This document shows positions 8,423-17,780 of a stretch of 64,000 nt of DNA, piece by piece. The stretch is from Betaproteobacteria bacterium (GTDB lineage: Bacteria > Pseudomonadota > Gammaproteobacteria > Burkholderiales > SG8-41). The DNA is taken from positions 62,001 to 126,000 of the forward strand of contig JAKFYK010000004.1 in NCBI GenBank assembly GCA_021730905.1, in the 5' to 3' direction. The notes under the pieces were generated by a model. That model searched no databases, was not told where the DNA came from, and was given only the letters and a program-made list of their open reading frames with translations. The position numbers were made by a program, and so were the translations under genes. The stretch's first letter is position 1; each line of letters opens with the position of its first letter.

Positions 8423-11400
8423 ATGAGCCATTTTCTCGATCGACTGAATTATTTTGCGCAGCCGCGCGAATCTTTCTCCGATGGGCATGGGGTGGTTACC
8501 GGCGAAGACCGCACCTGGGAAGATGCCTACCGCAACCGCTGGGCGCACGACAAAATCGTGCGCTCCACGCACGGCGTGAATTGCACCGGGTCGTGCTCGT
8601 GGAAAATTTATGTCAAGGGCGGCATCGTCACCTGGGAAACCCAGCAGACCGATTATCCGCGCACGCGCTGGGACATGCCCAATCACGAACCACGCGGCTG
8701 CGCGCGTGGCGCGAGTTATAGCTGGTATCTCTACAGTGCCAATCGCGTGAAATATCCACTGGTGCGTGGCCGGCTGCTTAAAAGCTGGCGTGCGGCGCGA
8801 CTGGATAAGGATCCGGTGGCGGCTTGGGCATCGATCGTCGAATCCGATGCCAAACGCCGCGATTACCAAAAAGTTCGTGGCCTCGGCGGCTTCGTGCGTT
8901 CGAACTGGGATGAAGTCAACGAGATCATTGCCGCAGCCAATGTCTACACCATCAAAAAGCATGGGCCGGATCGCGTGATCGGTTTTTCGCCGATTCCCGC
9001 GATGTCGATGGTGAGCTATGCCGCCGGCAGCCGTTATCTCAGTCTGATTGGTGGCGTGTGTATGAGCTTTTACGACTGGTACTGCGACCTGCCGCCGTCC
9101 AGTCCGCAGGTGTGGGGCGAACAAACCGACGTGCCGGAATCGGCCGATTGGTACAACTCCAGTTTCATCATCGCCTGGGGCTCCAACGTGCCGCAGACGC
9201 GCACGCCCGACGCGCACTTTTTCACCGAGGTGCGCTACAAGGGTACCAAGACCGTGGCGGTTACGCCCGACTACTCCGAAGTAGCCAAGCTCTCTGATAT
9301 CTGGATGCACCCGAAGCAGGGTACTGATGCGGCGGTGGCGATGGCGATGGGGCACGTCATCCTGAAAGAGTTCTATTTCGACAAACGCAGCGCGTATTTC
9401 GACGATTACGCGCGACGCTATACCGATCTGCCTATGCTGGTGATGCTGAAAGAACACACTACGGCGAGCGGCGAAAAAATCCTGGTGCCGGACCGTTATG
9501 TGCGCGCGTCGGATTTCGGCGACAAGCTGGGCCAGACGAATAATCCCGAGTGGAAAACGGTGGCTGTGGACGCTTCCGGAAAAGTGGTGCTGCCCAACGG
9601 CGCCATCGGTTTTCGTTGGGGTGCGGACGGTCGCGCCGATCAGGGACAGTGGAATCTTGAATCCAAAGAAGCGCAGCATGGCGTCGATGTGAAGCTGAAG
9701 CTCTCACTGCTTGAGGGTGATAATTCTGGCAAAGAAACTGCGCGTGTCGGATTTCCCTACTTTGGCGGCATCGAGACCAAGCATTTTTCGAACAGCCCGC
9801 AGAATACGAATGGTGTCCCTAGCGACGTGCTGGTACGCACGGTGCCCGTGCAGCGCATAACCCTGGGCTCAGGCGAAGCGCTGGTTGCCACCGTGTTCGA
9901 TCTGCAAGCGGCAAACTACGGCGTGGCGCGCGGTTTGCCGGGTGAACTCGCTGCTGCGAGCTATGACGACGACACGCCGTACACACCGGCATGGCAGGAA
10001 CGCATCACCGGAGTGCCGCGTGCGCAGGTGATTGCCGTGGCGCGCCAGTTTGCCGACAACGCCGACAAAACAGAGGGCAGGTCGATGGTGATCATCGGCG
10101 CGGCGATGAACCACTGGTACCACAGCGACATGAATTACCGCGGCATCATCAACATGCTGATGATGTGCGGCTGTATCGGCAAGAGCGGTGGCGGCTGGGC
10201 GCATTACGTCGGTCAGGAAAAGCTGCGTCCGCAAACCGGCTGGACCGCACTGGCCTTCGCGCTGGACTGGATACGCCCGCCGCGGCAGCAGAACAGCACC
10301 AGTTTCTTTTATGCGCACACCGACCAGTGGCGCTACGAAAAGCTCGGCGTCGAAGAGGTGTTGTCCCCGCTGGCGGATAAAAAGTTGTTCGGCGGCAGCA
10401 TGATCGATTACAACGTACGCGCCGAACGCATGGGCTGGCTGCCGTCGGCGCCGCAACTGAAAACGAATCCGCTGCAGGTGGTGCGCGATGCGCAGGCTTC
10501 TGGCGTGGATCCGAAAGATTACGCGGTCAAGGCGCTGAAAGATGGCTCCCTGAAAATGAGCTGCGAAGATCCCGACCATCCGGACAATTGGCCGCGCAAT
10601 CTGTTTGTGTGGCGCTCCAATCTGCTGGGCTCCAGCGGCAAGGGACACGAATATTTCCTCAAGCATTTGCTCGGCACCAGCAACGGCGTGCAGGGCAAGG
10701 ATCTGGGGGCCGAGGAAGCCAAACCGCAGGAAGTGGTGTGGCACGACAAGGCGCCTGAAGGCAAGCTCGACCTACTGGTTACGCTCGACTTCCGCATGAG
10801 CACCACATGTCTCTATTCCGACATCGTGCTGCCCACGGCCACCTGGTATGAAAAGAACGATCTCAACACCAGCGATATGCATCCGTTTATCCATCCGCTG
10901 TCTACCGCGGTGGACCCGGCATGGCAGTCGAGGAGTGACTGGGACATCTACAAGGGTTTTGCGAAGATGTTCAGCGAAGTCTGCATTGGGCACCTTGGTG
11001 TCGAAAAGGAACTGGTACTGACGCCGCTGATGCACGACACACCCGCCGAACTGGCTCAGCCTTTTGATGTTAAGGAATGGAAAAAAGGAGAGGTCGATCT
11101 GATCCCGGGCAAGACCGCGCCGCAGATGATGGTGGTCGAGCGCGACTATCCGAACGTGTACAAGCGATTTGCCGCGCTGGGTCCGCTGATGAACAAAGTC
11201 GGTAACGGTGGCAAGGGCATCGCGTGGAATACGCAGGACGAGGTGAGGCAACTAGGCGAATTGAATGGTCTCAACATTGGCGAGGGCGTAACCCAGGGCA
11301 TGCCGAGGATTGAAACCGATATCGATGCCTGCGAGGTTATCCTGCAACTTGCACCCGAAACCAACGGCCATGTGGCGGTCAAGGCGTGGCAGGCACTGGG

Positions 11401-12235
11401 CAAGCAGACAGGTCGCGACCATACCCATCTCGCCCTGCACCGCGAGGACGAAAAAATTCGTTTCCGCGATATTCAGGCGCAGCCGCGCAAGATCATTTCA
11501 TCGCCGACGTGGAGCGGCATCGAGAGCGAGACGGTCTCTTACAACGCCGGCTACACCAATGTGCACGAGTTGATTCCGTGGCGCACGCTCACCGGCCGCC
11601 AGCAGTTCTATCAGGATCACCCATGGATGAGGGCGTTTGGCGAGGGCTGCGTGAGTTACCGTCCGCCGGTGGACTTGAAGACTACCGCCGGCATCCACGG
11701 TATCAAGTCGAATGGTAACCCTGAAATTCTGCTGAACTTCATTACACCGCACCAGAAATGGGGCATCCACTCCACTTACACCGACAACCTGATGATGCTC
11801 ACGCTAAGCCGTGGCGGGCCGTGCGTGTGGCTGAGCGAAGACGACGCCAAGCGTGCCGGCATCGTCGACAACGACTGGATTGAACTGTTCAACATCAACG
11901 GCGCCATCGCGGCGCGCGCGGTGGTGAGCCAGCGCGTCAATCCCGGCATGGTGATGATGTATCACGCGCAGGAGAAGATCGTGAACACGCCGGGATCGGA
12001 AATCACCGGCGCGCGTGGCGGCATCCACAACTCGGTGACGCGCATTGTGTTGAAGCCCACGCACATGATCGGCGGCTATGCGCAACTGAGCTACGGCTTC
12101 AACTACTACGGCACCATCGGCACCAACCGGGATGAATTTGTGGTGGTGCGCAAGATGGTCAAGGTTGATTGGCTTGACACGCCGGTGGCGGACGAATTAG
12201 TGCGGCCAGTGCAAGCCCAGGGAGAAAGCGTATGA
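8423..12235 (+). CDS. narG: Respiratory nitrate reductase alpha subunit
   Basis: 1270 residues, the usual size. Molybdo-bis-MGD catalytic subunit reducing nitrate to nitrite on the cytoplasmic face. The FS0 cluster ligands H50, C54, C58 and C93 are present (HGVNCTGSC ... GCARG), and the Mo-coordinating Asp is D220 in SFYDWYCDLPP. No twin-arginine leader, as expected for cytoplasmic NarG. The stop overlaps the narH start by four bases (ATGA), so production is coupled. Confidence 0.97.
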   Translation: MSHFLDRLNYFAQPRESFSDGHGVVTGEDRTWEDAYRNRWAHDKIVRSTHGVNCTGSCSWKIYVKGGIVTWETQQTDYPRTRWDMPNHEPRGCARGASYSWYLYSANRVKYPLVRGRLLKSWRAARLDKDPVAAWASIVESDAKRRDYQKVRGLGGFVRSNWDEVNEIIAAANVYTIKKHGPDRVIGFSPIPAMSMVSYAAGSRYLSLIGGVCMSFYDWYCDLPPSSPQVWGEQTDVPESADWYNSSFIIAWGSNVPQTRTPDAHFFTEVRYKGTKTVAVTPDYSEVAKLSDIWMHPKQGTDAAVAMAMGHVILKEFYFDKRSAYFDDYARRYTDLPMLVMLKEHTTASGEKILVPDRYVRASDFGDKLGQTNNPEWKTVAVDASGKVVLPNGAIGFRWGADGRADQGQWNLESKEAQHGVDVKLKLSLLEGDNSGKETARVGFPYFGGIETKHFSNSPQNTNGVPSDVLVRTVPVQRITLGSGEALVATVFDLQAANYGVARGLPGELAAASYDDDTPYTPAWQERITGVPRAQVIAVARQFADNADKTEGRSMVIIGAAMNHWYHSDMNYRGIINMLMMCGCIGKSGGGWAHYVGQEKLRPQTGWTALAFALDWIRPPRQQNSTSFFYAHTDQWRYEKLGVEEVLSPLADKKLFGGSMIDYNVRAERMGWLPSAPQLKTNPLQVVRDAQASGVDPKDYAVKALKDGSLKMSCEDPDHPDNWPRNLFVWRSNLLGSSGKGHEYFLKHLLGTSNGVQGKDLGAEEAKPQEVVWHDKAPEGKLDLLVTLDFRMSTTCLYSDIVLPTATWYEKNDLNTSDMHPFIHPLSTAVDPAWQSRSDWDIYKGFAKMFSEVCIGHLGVEKELVLTPLMHDTPAELAQPFDVKEWKKGEVDLIPGKTAPQMMVVERDYPNVYKRFAALGPLMNKVGNGGKGIAWNTQDEVRQLGELNGLNIGEGVTQGMPRIETDIDACEVILQLAPETNGHVAVKAWQALGKQTGRDHTHLALHREDEKIRFRDIQAQPRKIISSPTWSGIESETVSYNAGYTNVHELIPWRTLTGRQQFYQDHPWMRAFGEGCVSYRPPVDLKTTAGIHGIKSNGNPEILLNFITPHQKWGIHSTYTDNLMMLTLSRGGPCVWLSEDDAKRAGIVDNDWIELFNINGAIAARAVVSQRVNPGMVMMYHAQEKIVNTPGSEITGARGGIHNSVTRIVLKPTHMIGGYAQLSYGFNYYGTIGTNRDEFVVVRKMVKVDWLDTPVADELVRPVQAQGESV

Positions 12236-13755
12236 AAATCCGCGCGCAAATCGGCATGGTGTTGAATCTGGACAAGTGCATCGGCTGCCATACCTGTTCC
12301 GTGACCTGCAAGAATGTATGGACCAGCCGGCCCGGCATGGAATACGCGTGGTTCAATAACGTCGAGACCAAACCCGGCATCGGTTATCCCAAGGAATGGG
12401 AGAACCAGGACAAATGGAACGGCGGCTGGGTGCGCAAGAGTAACGGCAGCATCGAGCCGCGGCAGGGCGCGAAGTGGAAGGTGCTGATGCGTATCTTTGC
12501 CAATCCCAATCTGCCGGAGATCGACGATTACTACGAGCCGTTTACCTTCGACTATGGCCACCTGCAGAGCGCGCCGGAGATGAAGGCCACGCCGACGGCG
12601 CGTCCGCGCAGCCTGATTACCGGCAAGCAGATGGACAAGATTGTGTGGGGCCCGAACTGGGAGGAAATTCTCGGCGGCGAGTTCAGCAAACGCTCGCAGG
12701 ACCGTAACTTCGATGACATCCAGAAGGACATCTACGGTCAGTTCGAAAACACCTTCATGATGTATTTGCCGCGCTTGTGCGAACACTGCCTCAATCCGGC
12801 GTGCGTGGCGAGTTGCCCGTCAGGGTCGATCTACAAGCGCGAAGAAGACGGCATCGTGCTGATCGATCAGGACAAGTGCCGCGGCTGGCGTATGTGCGTG
12901 AGCGGCTGTCCGTACAAGAAGATTTACTACAACTGGAAGAGTGGCAAGGCGGAAAAATGCATCTTTTGCTATCCGCGCATCGAAGCGGGTCAGCCCACAG
13001 TGTGCTCGGAAACCTGCGTAGGCCGCATTCGTTACCTTGGCGTGCTGCTCTACGACGCTGACCGTATTCAGGAAGCGGCAAGTGTCGAACATGATCGCGA
13101 CCTTTACCACGCCCAGCTCGGCATCTTCCTCGATCCGAATGCTTCCGAGGTGATCGAGCAGGCGGCCAAAGATGGTATCCCCGACAAGTGGATGGAAGCG
13201 GCGCGCAACAGCCCGGTGTACAAAATGGCGGTGGAGTGGAAGGTGGCGCTGCCTTTGCATCCCGAATACCGCACGTTGCCAATGGTTTGGTACGTGCCGC
13301 CGCTGTCGCCGATCAGCGCTGCCGCCAACGCCGGCCACGTGGGCGCCAACGGCGAAATTCCCGACGTCAATCAGTTGCGCATTCCGGTCAAGTACCTGGC
13401 TAACCTGCTCACTGCAGGTGATACGGTTCCCGTGGTGCGCGCACTGGAGCGCATGCTGGCCATGCGTGCGTATCAACGTGAAAAACATGTCGATAAGCGC
13501 ATCAACACCGAAGTGCTTAAGCAGGTGGGCATTTCGCAGGCTGAAGTGGAAGAGATGTATCAGGTGATGGCGATTGCGAATTACGAGGATCGTTTCGTGA
13601 TTCCCAGCACGCACCGCGAATACGCTGAAAATACATTTAATGTGCGCGGTAGCTGCGGTTTTTCCTTTGGCAACGGTTGTTCCGAGGGCATGGGCGAGAC
13701 CAGCCTGTTCGGCAGCGAGAAGAAACGCACCATACCCATCAAGCTGGAGGTCTGA
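12232..13755 (+). CDS. narH: Respiratory nitrate reductase beta subunit
   Basis: 507 residues. Electron-transfer subunit with one [3Fe-4S] and three [4Fe-4S] clusters. Cys groups: CIGCHTCSVTCK at about 16-27; CEHCLNPACVASCP at about 184-197; CRGWRMCVSGCP, where the Trp replaces a Cys as is usual for the 3Fe-4S site, at about 217-228; and CIFCYPRIEAGQPTVCSETC at about 244-263. ATGA overlap with narG; narJ follows two bases after its stop. Confidence 0.97.
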   Translation: MKIRAQIGMVLNLDKCIGCHTCSVTCKNVWTSRPGMEYAWFNNVETKPGIGYPKEWENQDKWNGGWVRKSNGSIEPRQGAKWKVLMRIFANPNLPEIDDYYEPFTFDYGHLQSAPEMKATPTARPRSLITGKQMDKIVWGPNWEEILGGEFSKRSQDRNFDDIQKDIYGQFENTFMMYLPRLCEHCLNPACVASCPSGSIYKREEDGIVLIDQDKCRGWRMCVSGCPYKKIYYNWKSGKAEKCIFCYPRIEAGQPTVCSETCVGRIRYLGVLLYDADRIQEAASVEHDRDLYHAQLGIFLDPNASEVIEQAAKDGIPDKWMEAARNSPVYKMAVEWKVALPLHPEYRTLPMVWYVPPLSPISAAANAGHVGANGEIPDVNQLRIPVKYLANLLTAGDTVPVVRALERMLAMRAYQREKHVDKRINTEVLKQVGISQAEVEEMYQVMAIANYEDRFVIPSTHREYAENTFNVRGSCGFSFGNGCSEGMGETSLFGSEKKRTIPIKLEV

Positions 13756-13757
13756 TC

Positions 13758-14453
13758 ATGCTGGGACTCTCAAAACCTGTGTCCGCCACTGGCAGCCTGC
13801 GTGTGCTGGCCGCGTTGTTGGGGTATCCCGATGCGCCGATGCGCGGCTACCTGCCCGAGATGCGCGACATCCTGCGCAGTGAAAGCGCGCTGTCCGCGGC
13901 ACGTCAGGCTGAACTGGATGCACTGATCGAAACGCTGGCGAGTGCCGATCCGCTGGAGATTGAAGCCAACTACGTGGAGTTGTTCGACCGCAGCCGCCAC
14001 ACCTCGCTGCACCTGTTCGAGCATGTGCATGGCGATTCGCGCGACCGCGGCCCGGCGATGATCGATCTCGGACAGACCTACGAAAAAGCGGGCCTGTATC
14101 TGGCGCCGGGCGAACTGCCCGACTACCTGCCCGCCGTGCTGGAGTTTGTGTCCACCCAGCCGCCACAAGAGGCGCGCGCTTTTCTAGGCGAGATGGCGCA
14201 TATATTCAATGCCTTGTTCAATGCGCTGCAGCAGCGCGAAACCCCGTACGCCAGCGTGCTGGGTGCACTGCTCGAACTGGCGGGCGAAAAAGCGCAGACA
14301 GTCAAACTGGCTGCTGAACCGTCGCTGGATGAAACATGGGTCGAGCCGCCGGTATTCGATGGTTGTTCAACCAAGGGGCAGTCCAAGCCGGGCACGGCGC
14401 AGCCCATACACGTCATGCGCCGTGCTAACGTGAGACAAGGAGCATCGTCATGA
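13758..14453 (+). CDS. narJ: Nitrate reductase molybdenum cofactor assembly chaperone
   Basis: 231 residues from MLGLSKPVSATGS, with GGAGG seven bases upstream. TorD/NarJ fold signatures YPDAPMRGYLPEM near residue 21 and YVELFDRSRHTSLHLFEHVHGDSRDRG near 73-99 are present. NarJ holds apo-NarGH for cofactor insertion before membrane docking. Its stop overlaps the narI start. A longer in-frame extension back to 13677 lies inside narH and is rejected. Confidence 0.95.
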   Translation: MLGLSKPVSATGSLRVLAALLGYPDAPMRGYLPEMRDILRSESALSAARQAELDALIETLASADPLEIEANYVELFDRSRHTSLHLFEHVHGDSRDRGPAMIDLGQTYEKAGLYLAPGELPDYLPAVLEFVSTQPPQEARAFLGEMAHIFNALFNALQQRETPYASVLGALLELAGEKAQTVKLAAEPSLDETWVEPPVFDGCSTKGQSKPGTAQPIHVMRRANVRQGASS

Positions 14454-15175
14454 GTGGCGTGTATGGTTTTCTATTCCAGGTTTATCCGTACGTCTGCTTC
14501 ATCGTGTTCGTCGTGGGCAGCCTTATCCGATTCGACCAGAATCAGTACACCTGGAAGAGCGACTCGTCGCAGATGCTGCGTGCCGGGACTTTGCGCTGGG
14601 GCAGCAATCTTTTCCACTTTGGCATCCTGTTCCTGTTCTTCGGGCATCTCGTCGGCCTGTTCACGCCGCACAGCGTGTATGGGATCCTTATGAGTGCCGC
14701 CACCAAGCAAATGCTCGCTGTGGTGGCAGGCGGGCTTGCGGGATTGGTGTGTTTCGTGGGCTTGTCACTGCTCTTGTATCGGCGCGTGTTCGATCCACGC
14801 ATCCGTCTCACCAGCCATCCTACCGACATCGCGATTCTAGTGGTGCTGTGGGTTCAACTGGTTGTTGGGCTCATTACTTTGCCCTACTCATGGCAGCACG
14901 CCGATGGCAGCGTGATGTTGATACTCGCTGATTGGGCGCAGCGCATCGTGACGCTGCGGGCGGTGGACGCAACTGTGCTGGCATCGCTGCCATGGCCCTA
15001 TTTGTTTCACATCGTATTCGGCATGACCATTTTCCTGTTGTTCCCGTTCAGCCGGCTGGTACACGTGTGGAGCGGCTTTGCCACTATTGCCTATCTGTTC
15101 CGTCCCAAACAAATCATGCGCAGCCGCCGGCTTAACCTGCCCGAGAACCACGATCAACCGCGTCGCACTGTTTGA
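14450..15175 (+). CDS. narI: Respiratory nitrate reductase gamma subunit (cytochrome b)
   Basis: 241 residues with five membrane helices. NarI takes electrons from quinol through two b haems to NarH. Haem-ligand histidines are visible in helix 2 (FHFGILFLFFGHLVGLF, about 56-72) and helix 5 (WPYLFHIVFGMTIFLLFPFSRLVHVW, about 182-207). Complete and in the normal position at the end of narGHJI. Confidence 0.96.
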   Translation: MSGVYGFLFQVYPYVCFIVFVVGSLIRFDQNQYTWKSDSSQMLRAGTLRWGSNLFHFGILFLFFGHLVGLFTPHSVYGILMSAATKQMLAVVAGGLAGLVCFVGLSLLLYRRVFDPRIRLTSHPTDIAILVVLWVQLVVGLITLPYSWQHADGSVMLILADWAQRIVTLRAVDATVLASLPWPYLFHIVFGMTIFLLFPFSRLVHVWSGFATIAYLFRPKQIMRSRRLNLPENHDQPRRTV

Positions 15176-15193
15176 CTTTCCATTGGTGAAATC

Positions 15194-15985
15194 ATGACTG
15201 ACATGGCGACCTTGTCCGCACCTTCTGTGGCCCGCATCAACGGCGTTGCGCTGCATGCGTACGACGAGAATCTTTCTGCCGAAACCTTGCGCCAGCGCGC
15301 TTGCACCGAGTTGCTGCGTCAGGCTGCACAGGCCGCTGGACTGCTGTCCGCGAGCGATACGGCCTCTACCGACGGTGTCATCAGCGAAGGCGCATCGAGC
15401 GCCATCGAGGCGCTGCTTGAACAAAATCTCAAGGTGCCCGAACCGTCAGAAGAGGCTTGCCGCCGCCATTATGCGGCGCATGAGAGTAGTTACCGTACGG
15501 GCGAGCGTGTACGCGTGCGTCACATACTGTTTGCGGTGACGCCGGGCGTCGATGTGGTGGCTTTGCGCAAGCAGGCGGAGCCCGTTTTTCTTGACGCGCG
15601 CTGCCATGACGGCACAGCGGTTGACCGCTTTACCGAAGCCGCGCGAAAGTTTTCCAACTGTCCCAGCGGCGCCGATGGCGGTGATCTGGGCTGGCTCAGT
15701 GCCGAAGATTGCGCGCCGGAGTTCGCACGCGAGCTTTTTGGACATGTTGAAGTCGGCGTGCTGCCGCGCCTGGTGCACAGCCGCTTTGGTCTGCATGTAG
15801 TTGAAGTGCTGGAGCGCGAGCCGGGCGCGGTGCAATCGTTCGAATCGGTACGCGGCGCGGTGGTGAACTCGCTGCGCCAGCAGGTTTTCGTCACGGCGCT
15901 GCGGCAATATTTGCAGTTGCTGGCCGGTGAAGCGACAGTGGATGGCGTGGACCTTGACGCGGCCGACACGCCGCTGGTGCAGTGA
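15194..15985 (+). CDS. Parvulin-type peptidyl-prolyl isomerase of the nar operon
   Basis: 263 residues. The N-terminal helical region is followed by a rotamase domain at about 105-215: RVRVRHILFAV, then FSNCPSGADGGDLGWLSAEDCAPEF and GVLPRLVHSRFGLHVVEVLERE. No signal peptide is visible, so it is probably cytoplasmic. PPIases of this type commonly follow narI in denitrifying proteobacteria and are thought to help fold nitrate reductase. It starts 18 bases after narI. Confidence 0.9.
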   Translation: MTDMATLSAPSVARINGVALHAYDENLSAETLRQRACTELLRQAAQAAGLLSASDTASTDGVISEGASSAIEALLEQNLKVPEPSEEACRRHYAAHESSYRTGERVRVRHILFAVTPGVDVVALRKQAEPVFLDARCHDGTAVDRFTEAARKFSNCPSGADGGDLGWLSAEDCAPEFARELFGHVEVGVLPRLVHSRFGLHVVEVLEREPGAVQSFESVRGAVVNSLRQQVFVTALRQYLQLLAGEATVDGVDLDAADTPLVQ

Positions 15986-15986
15986 C

Positions 15987-16391
15987 GTGAACATTGCCAC
16001 CTTTGACGACCTGCTGCGCGCGGCCCGCGAGCAGCCCCAGCCCCAGCGGTTGTTGTTCGTGTTTGCCGATGCCGCCCTGCCGGAAGACAGCACACCCGAA
16101 CAGCGCGCGCGGTTTCAGGCAGGCGAGGGCGGTGCGCTGGTACCGCTGATGTCCGTGGACAAGAATCCCGAGGACCTGGAGACGTTCGCCTCGCTGGTGG
16201 AAGAGTCGCGCCAGTTCGGGCAGGACTGGGCTGTGGTATTCGTAGCCGGCTTGTCCGGGCGCGATGGACGCGCGCCGACGAGCATCGAAGCCGACCAGTC
16301 ACTGCAACGAATGATTGACGCCATCAAGACCGGCGCATTCGGTGCCTTCATGCCGTTCGACCGGCATGGGCAGCCTCTGTTGATCAACTGA
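15987..16391 (+). CDS. Conserved 134-aa protein downstream of the nar PPIase
   Basis: 134 residues from a GTG one base after the PPIase stop. Clear conserved-looking core: LLFVFADAALPEDSTPEQ, ALVPLMSVDKNPEDL, FASLVEESRQFGQDWAVVFVAGLSG, and a C-terminal IKTGAFGAFMPFDRHGQP. In databases such proteins are often labelled ribonucleotide reductase subunit alpha, but there is no NrdA/NrdJ active-site Cys or fold; the sequence contains no cysteine at all. Its fixed place behind narI and the PPIase suggests a role linked to nitrate reductase, function unknown. Confidence 0.8.
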   Translation: MNIATFDDLLRAAREQPQPQRLLFVFADAALPEDSTPEQRARFQAGEGGALVPLMSVDKNPEDLETFASLVEESRQFGQDWAVVFVAGLSGRDGRAPTSIEADQSLQRMIDAIKTGAFGAFMPFDRHGQPLLIN

Positions 16392-16400
16392 GACTCGGCT

Positions 16401-16565
16401 GTGACAGGCTTTGCACTGTGGCACCCCGGCTTTCGGCCGTTCTATCTGCTGGCCAGCATTTTCAGCGCAATCAGCGTGCTGCTGTGGGCCATCGCGTTCG
16501 GGCTTTATGCGGTGCGCTACTGGCCGGTGCTGACGCGGCCGCGGCTCGACGACAAACCGGGTTGA
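16401..16565 (+). pseudogene. Internally deleted nnrS relic (54 codons, ends joined in frame)
   Basis: From GTG at 16401 the frame encodes FALWHPGFRPFYLLASIFSA, which matches the N-terminal first helix of NnrS, joined directly to ISVLLWAIAFGLYAVRYW and PVLTRPRLDDKPG, which matches the extreme C-terminus of NnrS. A normal NnrS has roughly 400 residues and twelve helices. The middle, about 350 codons, is missing while both ends and the frame are intact, as expected of a deletion between similar short leucine/tryptophan-coding segments. NnrS is a haem- and copper-containing membrane protein of the NO-stress response, normally near nar, nor or nsrR genes. Confidence 0.75.
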
Positions 16566-16571
16566 GCGGCG

Positions 16572-17036
16572 ATGGGATTGATTTACGACAATTGGCTGGC
16601 CCATACCGGGGTGTTTGTCGCGACGATTTGTGCGGTGTCTCTGGCCGTCCTCGTGCATTACGAAGGATTGATCTTTGTGTCGCGATGGCTGCGCCGCGCA
16701 GGCGGGCGCCAGCGTGTGAAGGTGCTGTACGCCATTTACGCGGTGCTGTTGCTGCATATCGTGGAGATCTGGCTTTTTGGTCTGGTGCTATGGTTGTTGT
16801 TGCATTGGCCGGAAACCGGTCATATAGCCGCGGGCGCGAATCATGTTGCGCTGGGTTTCCTCGATGCCATTTACCTGTCAGCGGTTACCTACACGACAGT
16901 AGGTTTTGGCGATCTGGCGCCGGTCGGGGCCATTCGTTTTCTGGCGGGGACGGAAGCGTTGACGGGCTTTGTTTTAATCACCTGGTCGGCGTCTTTCACG
17001 TTTCTGGAAATGGAGCGCTTCTGGCGCAATCCGTGA
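16572..17036 (+). CDS. Two-helix potassium channel family protein
   Basis: 154 residues with hydrophobic segments at about 12-30 and 52-78, a pore loop, and a last helix at about 120-140. The K+ selectivity filter reads TTVGFGD (108-114). Such small Ion_trans_2 channels have no cytoplasmic RCK domain. The start ATG is seven bases after the nnrS relic; no strong ribosome site. Role in this setting is unclear. Confidence 0.85.
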   Translation: MGLIYDNWLAHTGVFVATICAVSLAVLVHYEGLIFVSRWLRRAGGRQRVKVLYAIYAVLLLHIVEIWLFGLVLWLLLHWPETGHIAAGANHVALGFLDAIYLSAVTYTTVGFGDLAPVGAIRFLAGTEALTGFVLITWSASFTFLEMERFWRNP

Positions 17037-17054
17037 GCACTTTGACTCGTCGTT

Positions 17055-17717
17055 ATGCCTGACCCCATCATCAGCCGGCTGCGGCGCTTTCAGACGCGCT
17101 ACTTTCCACGGCTCAGAAAGCAGTTTCAGGCCCTGGTGGATCAGGGACAGCACCCGACGGTGTTGTTCATCGGCTGCTGCGATTCACGCTTGGTCCCGTA
17201 CCTGCTGATGGACAGCGGGCCGGGAGAGCTTTTCATTGCACGTAACGTCGGCAATTTCGTACCGCCGTTCGATGCGTCACACGGCTACCACGGCACAGCG
17301 GCAGCAATAGAGTTTGCCGTGCTCAATCTCAATGTACGCGAGATCATCGTCTGCGGCCACAGTCACTGCGGGGCGATCCGCGCGCTCTATACCGAACTGC
17401 CGGCCGAGGCGCAGCACATGGCGAAGTGGCTGGAACTGGGGCGCGACGCCGTGCTGCCGGTGATGCTGTCGGAGGAGGCGCTGCGCCGCACCGAGCAGCG
17501 TTCGGTGGTGCTGCAGCTCGAACGTCTGATGGATTATCCGATGGTGCGAAGGCGCGTGGAGGCAGGTGATCTCTATCTGCGCGGCTGGCACTACCTGATC
17601 GAGGAAGGCAAGGTGCTGGTGCTGAATATCGAGACCGGGCAGTTTGAAGCGTTCGATGCCGCCATTGAGGCGGCGCGGGCGAATGATCCGCTTGCTGGCG
17701 TGAACCTGTTGCCGTAA
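17055..17717 (+). CDS. Beta-class carbonic anhydrase
   Basis: 220 residues. Zinc-site residues C41, D43 and R45 (CCDSR) and H102/C105 (GHSHCG) are all present. Interconverts CO2 and bicarbonate in the cytoplasm. The protein is the normal length. It starts 18 bases after the channel gene. Confidence 0.95.
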   Translation: MPDPIISRLRRFQTRYFPRLRKQFQALVDQGQHPTVLFIGCCDSRLVPYLLMDSGPGELFIARNVGNFVPPFDASHGYHGTAAAIEFAVLNLNVREIIVCGHSHCGAIRALYTELPAEAQHMAKWLELGRDAVLPVMLSEEALRRTEQRSVVLQLERLMDYPMVRRRVEAGDLYLRGWHYLIEEGKVLVLNIETGQFEAFDAAIEAARANDPLAGVNLLP

Positions 17718-17780
17718 AGCGCCGCGGTTTTTTGCTGCCAGAGCTGTCACATCGACTACGCGCTACTCAAACTGATACAC

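Noticed and set aside
15987..16391. Annotation of the 134-aa gene as ribonucleotide reductase alpha
   Set aside because: The protein has no cysteine and no RNR fold motif; the true RNR is at 26290-29121.
16380..16391. TTGATCAAC near the end of the 134-aa gene as FNR site
   Set aside because: Half sites overlap without the four-base spacer and lie within coding sequence.
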